Source of the DNA: Sphingopyxis sp.
Lineage (GTDB): Bacteria > Pseudomonadota > Alphaproteobacteria > Sphingomonadales > Sphingomonadaceae
DNA: 45,048 bases
Direction: 5' to 3'
NCBI GenBank assembly: GCA_016793775.1
Contig: JAEULK010000106.1
Location: 1-45,048, forward strand
Each line of letters opens with the position of its first letter. Within the stretch, counting starts at the first letter, position 1. The translations under genes were made by a program, and so were the position numbers. The notes below the pieces were generated by a model. It saw only the letters and a program-made list of their open reading frames with translations. It had not been told where the DNA came from and did no database searches. Shown one piece after another: positions 42,421 to 45,048 of the stretch.

Positions 42421-42682
42421 CCATGTCGGCTCCCGGGATCATTTCCATGGGTAGCAGGTCGACGCCTTTCTGCCAATTCGCCATCAATTCGTCGCGGTGG
42501 CGCTCGGCCCAGTCTTGCACGATGCGCAGCGCCTTTTTGGGGAGCGCGCCGGCCATCACTTTGCCGTCGGCGATGCCGATCAGCGCTTCGAAGCCCTGAC
42601 GGCTGGCATGGAAATGCGGTGGCGCATGATCGTTGTGATACATGCGGATGATGATGCCGAAGAAGAGCGAGATGATGGGCAT
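42413..42682 (-). CDS. DUF4160 protein
   Basis: An 89-aa protein with MPIISLFFGIIIRMYHNDHA, PPHFHASRQGFEALIGIADG and VQDWAERHRDELMANWQ, matching DUF4160. The conserved PPHFHA suggests a metal or nucleic-acid site. First of three overlapping minus-strand genes (DUF4160, DUF2442, winged helix). Likely an accessory toxin-antitoxin-like module. Confidence 0.85.
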   Translation of the reverse strand: MPIISLFFGIIIRMYHNDHAPPHFHASRQGFEALIGIADGKVMAGALPKKALRIVQDWAERHRDELMANWQKGVDLLPMEMIPGADMDD

Positions 42683-42685
42683 GAT

Positions 42686-42895
42686 CTATCCGTCCCACCA
42701 ATCGAGATCATAGTAGCTATTCTCGCCGTTGGGGCACTCATCCCGCAACGTCGCGGCACCTCTTTTTGCCGATGCAATTGACGTTCCGAACACCTCAACA
42801 CGATGGCCCCATCGTTCGCGGGTGACGATCAGGCCGTCCACATAAGCATAGTCGCCTTCAATTTGATCTTCGGCAATGTCTACCGAGACCTTCAT
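42686..42895 (-). CDS. 69-aa hypothetical protein
   Basis: A small acidic protein: MKVSVDIAEDQIEGDYAYVD, VTRERWGHRVEVFG and a Tyr/Asp/Trp-rich end (YYDLDWWDG). No domain recognised. It starts 3 bases after the nrdB stop and is followed at once by the DUF4160 gene, so it is co-directional with both and may be read from the nrd message. Confidence 0.55.
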   Translation of the reverse strand: MKVSVDIAEDQIEGDYAYVDGLIVTRERWGHRVEVFGTSIASAKRGAATLRDECPNGENSYYDLDWWDG

Positions 42896-42898
42896 TGC

Positions 42899-43957
42899 TT
42901 ACTCCGCGGCGATGCCGGCCTTGGCGAACATGTCTTCGCCGTCGCTTTCGATCGCGGGGGCGGTGTCGTCGTTGGCTTTCGCTTTCTTGCGGTTGTCGAA
43001 GCTCGACCACACGCTGTTCCATTCGCCGCGGGTCGCGCCCTTGCTGTATTCGGTCGCGCGGGTTTCGAAGAAGTTGGCGTGCTCGACGCCGTTGAGCAGG
43101 GGGGCGAGCCAGGGCAGGGGGTGTTCGTCGATCATGTAGATCGGCTGGAAACCGAGCTGCCCCAGGCGCCAGTCGGCGATGTAGCGGATGTAGCGCTTGA
43201 TCTCCTTGGGCGTCATGCCGGGGACCTGGCCTTGTTCGAAGGCGAGGTCGATGAACGCATCCTCGAGCCGCACGGTCTTCTGGCAAGTGTCGATGATGTC
43301 TTCCTTCACCGCCTTGGTCAGGCAGCCGCGTTCCTTGGTGAAGGTGTGGAACAGCTTGATGATGCCTTCGCAATGCAGGCTCTCGTCGCGGATCGACCAG
43401 CTGACGATCTGGCCCATGCCCTTCATCTTGTTGAAGCGCGGGAAGTTCATCAGCATCGCGAAGCTGGCGAAGAGCTGAAGCCCCTCGGTAAAGCCGCCGA
43501 ACATCGCGAGGGTGCGCGCGATATCCTCGTCATTCTCGACCCCGAACTGCTGCATATAATCATGCTTGGCGCGCATCTCGTCATATTCGAGGAACATGCC
43601 ATATTCGCTTTCGGGCATGCCGATGGTGTCGAGCAAATGGCTGTACGCCGCGATATGCACGGTCTCCATGTTGCTGAACGCGGTCAGCATCATCTTGATC
43701 TCGGTCGGCTTGAACACGCGGCCATATTTGTCGTGGTAGCAATCCTGCACCTCGATATCGGCCTGGGTGAAGAAGCGGAAGATCTGGGTGAGCAGGTTGC
43801 GTTCATGGTCGCTGATCTTCTGCGCCCAGTCGCGGCAATCCTCGCCCAGCGGCACTTCCTCGGGAACCCAGTGAATCTGCTGCTGGCGCTTCCAGAAATC
43901 GAACGCCCAGGGATATTCGAAGGGCTTGTAGGTCTTGCGGGCTTCCAGAAGGGGCAT
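42899..43957 (-). CDS. nrdB: ribonucleotide reductase beta subunit (class Ia)
   Basis: A 352-aa di-iron subunit that holds the tyrosyl radical for reduction of ribonucleotides. By spacing, the metal ligands are Asp67, Glu98, His101, Glu158, Glu192 and His195, and the radical tyrosine is Tyr105 (ETVHIAAYS). The C-terminal tail that docks on NrdA is long and acidic. GGAG precedes the ATG. nrdA lies upstream on the same strand, separated by a repeat-flanked nuclease gene. Confidence 0.97.
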   Translation of the reverse strand: MPLLEARKTYKPFEYPWAFDFWKRQQQIHWVPEEVPLGEDCRDWAQKISDHERNLLTQIFRFFTQADIEVQDCYHDKYGRVFKPTEIKMMLTAFSNMETVHIAAYSHLLDTIGMPESEYGMFLEYDEMRAKHDYMQQFGVENDEDIARTLAMFGGFTEGLQLFASFAMLMNFPRFNKMKGMGQIVSWSIRDESLHCEGIIKLFHTFTKERGCLTKAVKEDIIDTCQKTVRLEDAFIDLAFEQGQVPGMTPKEIKRYIRYIADWRLGQLGFQPIYMIDEHPLPWLAPLLNGVEHANFFETRATEYSKGATRGEWNSVWSSFDNRKKAKANDDTAPAIESDGEDMFAKAGIAAE

Positions 43958-43985
43958 CAGTCAAACTCCGGTCGAAGGCGGTTCC

Positions 43986-44046
43986 AACCCCTCTCCCATC
44001 GGGAGAGGGAGGGGCCCAAGGCTTCAGCCTTGGGAGGGTGAGGGTG
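43986..44046 (-). repeat. repeat copy a (inverted)
   Basis: Read on the minus strand it runs CACCCTCACCCTCCC to TCTCCCGATGGGAGAGGGG, the same frame as copy c but facing it. It encodes the last residues and stop of the DUF559 gene. Confidence 0.75.
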
Positions 44047-44461
44047 TATGGCGGTCGAGTGTCGAGACGTTGTTGCCCTCACCCTTCCGCCGCTGCGCGG
44101 CTCCTTCCCTCTCCCGGAGGGAGAGGGAGATTGTTTCCATGACGCCTTGCGTATTGGCGAGGACGTCATTGTTCCAGAAGCGCAGGACGGTGAGGCCCTG
44201 CGCTTGCAGAAATTCGGTGCGGCGGGCGTCATAGGATGCCGCTTCCGCATGTTGGCCGCCATCCACCTCGATCACCAGCTTCGCAGCGAAACTGAAGAAA
44301 TCGGCGAAATTGGGGCCGATCGGAACCTGCCGCCGCCATTTGAGGGTGGGGAAGGTTTCGCGCAGGGCGCGCCACATCCGCTTTTCGGCTTCGGTGGCGT
44401 CCTTGCGCAGGGTGCGGGCGCGGGGGACAGTGCCGACGGGTTGATTGCGATAGGTCCGCAT
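44024..44461 (-). CDS. DUF559 endonuclease-like protein
   Basis: A 145-aa protein with the DUF559 (Vsr-like PD-(D/E)xK) fold: RTLRKDATEAEKRMWRALR, FADFFSFAAKLVIEVDGGQH with the Asp...Glu-x-Asp acidic site, and FLQAQGLTVLRFWNNDVLAN. The domain ends near VMETISL; the last ~35 residues are translated repeat sequence (REREGAAQRRKGEG). The ATG at 44461 lies at the inner edge of repeat c, whose GAGGGTGA supplies the ribosome site. Likely nicks or cuts DNA; natural target unknown. Confidence 0.8.
   Translation of the reverse strand: MRTYRNQPVGTVPRARTLRKDATEAEKRMWRALRETFPTLKWRRQVPIGPNFADFFSFAAKLVIEVDGGQHAEAASYDARRTEFLQAQGLTVLRFWNNDVLANTQGVMETISLSLREREGAAQRRKGEGNNVSTLDRHTPSPSQG
44076..44128 (+). repeat. 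repeat copy b
   Basis: CCCTCACCCTTCCGCCGCTG continuing to CCCTCTCCCGGAGGGAGAGG. Same family as copies at 44468 and 16668. It lies within the 3' end of the DUF559 gene. Confidence 0.75.
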
Positions 44462-44467
44462 GCGCGT

Positions 44468-44524
44468 CACCCTCACCCTTCCGGCGCTTCGCGCCTCCCT
44501 CCCTCTCCCGGTGGGAGAGGGGTT
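44468..44524 (+). repeat. repeat copy c
   Basis: CACCCTCACCCTTCCGGCGC to TCTCCCGGTGGGAGAGGGG. Nearly identical to the left half of the repeat at 16668-16760. It forms the right terminal repeat and the 5' flank of the DUF559 gene. Confidence 0.8.
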
Positions 44525-45048
44525 TATTGGCATGCCAGACATTCGTCATAGTCGGTGGTCTGCAGCTCATACACTGGCGCTTCGGCCGTGTTGTCGGCCT
44601 CGACCCCGCCCGCGAAGCCGGCGCGTTGCACCGATTTCGAGCGCAGGTAATAGAGCGATTTGATGCCGAGTTCCCACGCGCGATAGTGGAGCATGAGCAG
44701 GTCCCATTTCTCGACGTCGGCGGGGATGAACAGGTTCAGCGAGGCGGCCTGGTCGATGTACGGCGTGCGGTCGGCGGCGAGTTCGAGCAGCCAGCGCTGG
44801 TCGATCTCGAAGCTGGTCTTGTAGCAGTCCTTCTCGTCCTGCGTCAGGAAGTCGAGGTGCTGGACGCTGCCGCCCTTTTCGAGGATCGAGTTCCAGATCG
44901 CGTCCGAGTTCTTCGCCTTGTCGACGAGCAGGGCTTCGAGGTGCGGGTTGCGGATCGAGAAGCTGCCCGAGAGCGTCTTGTGCGTGTAGATGTTCGCCGG
45001 GATCGGCTCGATGCACGCGCTGGTGCCGCCGCAGATGATGCTGATCGA
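44524..45048 (-). CDS. nrdA: ribonucleotide reductase alpha subunit, C-terminal part
   Basis: The last 174 residues of class Ia NrdA; the gene continues beyond the window. It reads SIIICGGTSACIEPIPANIY, later KSLYYLRSKSVQRAGFAGG, and ends YDECLACQ, whose Cys pair is the swinging disulfide shuttle that re-reduces the active site. The catalytic Cys and allosteric domains lie outside. No ATG is available because the 5' end is missing. Confidence 0.95.
   Translation of the reverse strand, partial: SISIICGGTSACIEPIPANIYTHKTLSGSFSIRNPHLEALLVDKAKNSDAIWNSILEKGGSVQHLDFLTQDEKDCYKTSFEIDQRWLLELAADRTPYIDQAASLNLFIPADVEKWDLLMLHYRAWELGIKSLYYLRSKSVQRAGFAGGVEADNTAEAPVYELQTTDYDECLACQ

Larger units (their letters stand above)
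43986..44524. mobile_element. putative small element: DUF559 gene in inverted terminal repeats
   Basis: The outer ends 43986-44010 and 44500-44524 are inverted copies (24 of 25 bases). Each is part of a larger palindromic repeat of about 57-61 bases. The only gene inside encodes a DUF559 nuclease. The unit fills the gap between nrdB and nrdA exactly: its right edge shares a base with the nrdA stop codon, and its left edge is 28 bases before nrdB. Whether it moves is not shown. Confidence 0.5.

Noticed and set aside
1-45048. tRNA, rRNA and CRISPR arrays
   Set aside because: None seen by eye; the repeats present are single palindromes, not regularly spaced arrays.

Overview
The window is a high-GC chromosomal segment from an alphaproteobacterium, most likely a sphingomonad (Sphingopyxis/Sphingomonas type). 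The basis is the gene content: a SciP-type CtrA inhibitor, the argH - small lipoprotein - lysA order, class Ia nrdA/nrdB, several small exported proteins of sphingomonad character, and GC-rich palindromic repeats that read as R-x-P-A-K-A-G or P-S-P-x-G-R-G when translated. No tRNA, rRNA or CRISPR array was seen.

Layout. 1-2.5 kb: an alpha/beta hydrolase, gpsA and a small exported protein. 2.6-11.1 kb (minus): a seven-gene acyl-CoA degradation operon, transcribed as SDR dehydrogenase, MaoC hydratase, HMG-CoA-synthase-like/DUF35 fusion, SCP-x-like thiolase, class III CoA transferase, classical thiolase, acyl-CoA dehydrogenase. It looks like a peroxisomal MFE-2/SCP-x beta-oxidation system split into separate genes. 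Three of its gaps carry palindromic repeats. 11.2-16.7 kb: a TlpA-like lipoprotein gene diverging from argH, then the small lipoprotein gene, lysA, a siroheme-synthase-like gene and an aminotransferase. 16.8-19.9 kb: a secreted beta-propeller gene diverging from a compact cassette of a 48-aa peptide, a HEAT-containing protein and a cupin-like three-histidine protein with a HEAT-like tail; this cassette is the best candidate here for an undescribed system. 20-21.8 kb: lepA. 21.8-26.6 kb (minus): a type IIG-like restriction-modification gene with an AT-richer specificity half, a small follower gene, and two neighbouring genes that both appear frameshifted. 26.8-29.6 kb: a GNAT acetyltransferase, then a lipoprotein hydrolase coupled to kynureninase.

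29.6-45 kb is mostly small genes around housekeeping ones: a DUF805/J-like pair, the divergent ohrR/ohr peroxide system with two operator-like sites, sciP, mnmA, a DsbA/FrnE-like oxidoreductase, a thermonuclease-like protein, DUF2171 and a series of exported hypotheticals. An AT-richer decayed patch lies at 41.4-42.0 kb. Next comes a DUF4160/DUF2442/winged-helix cassette just downstream of nrdB. A DUF559 nuclease gene bracketed by inverted repeats sits between nrdB and nrdA; nrdA runs off the window.

All functions come from reading translated sequence and family knowledge; no database search was run. Positions of frameshifts, repeats and operators were read directly from the sequence.
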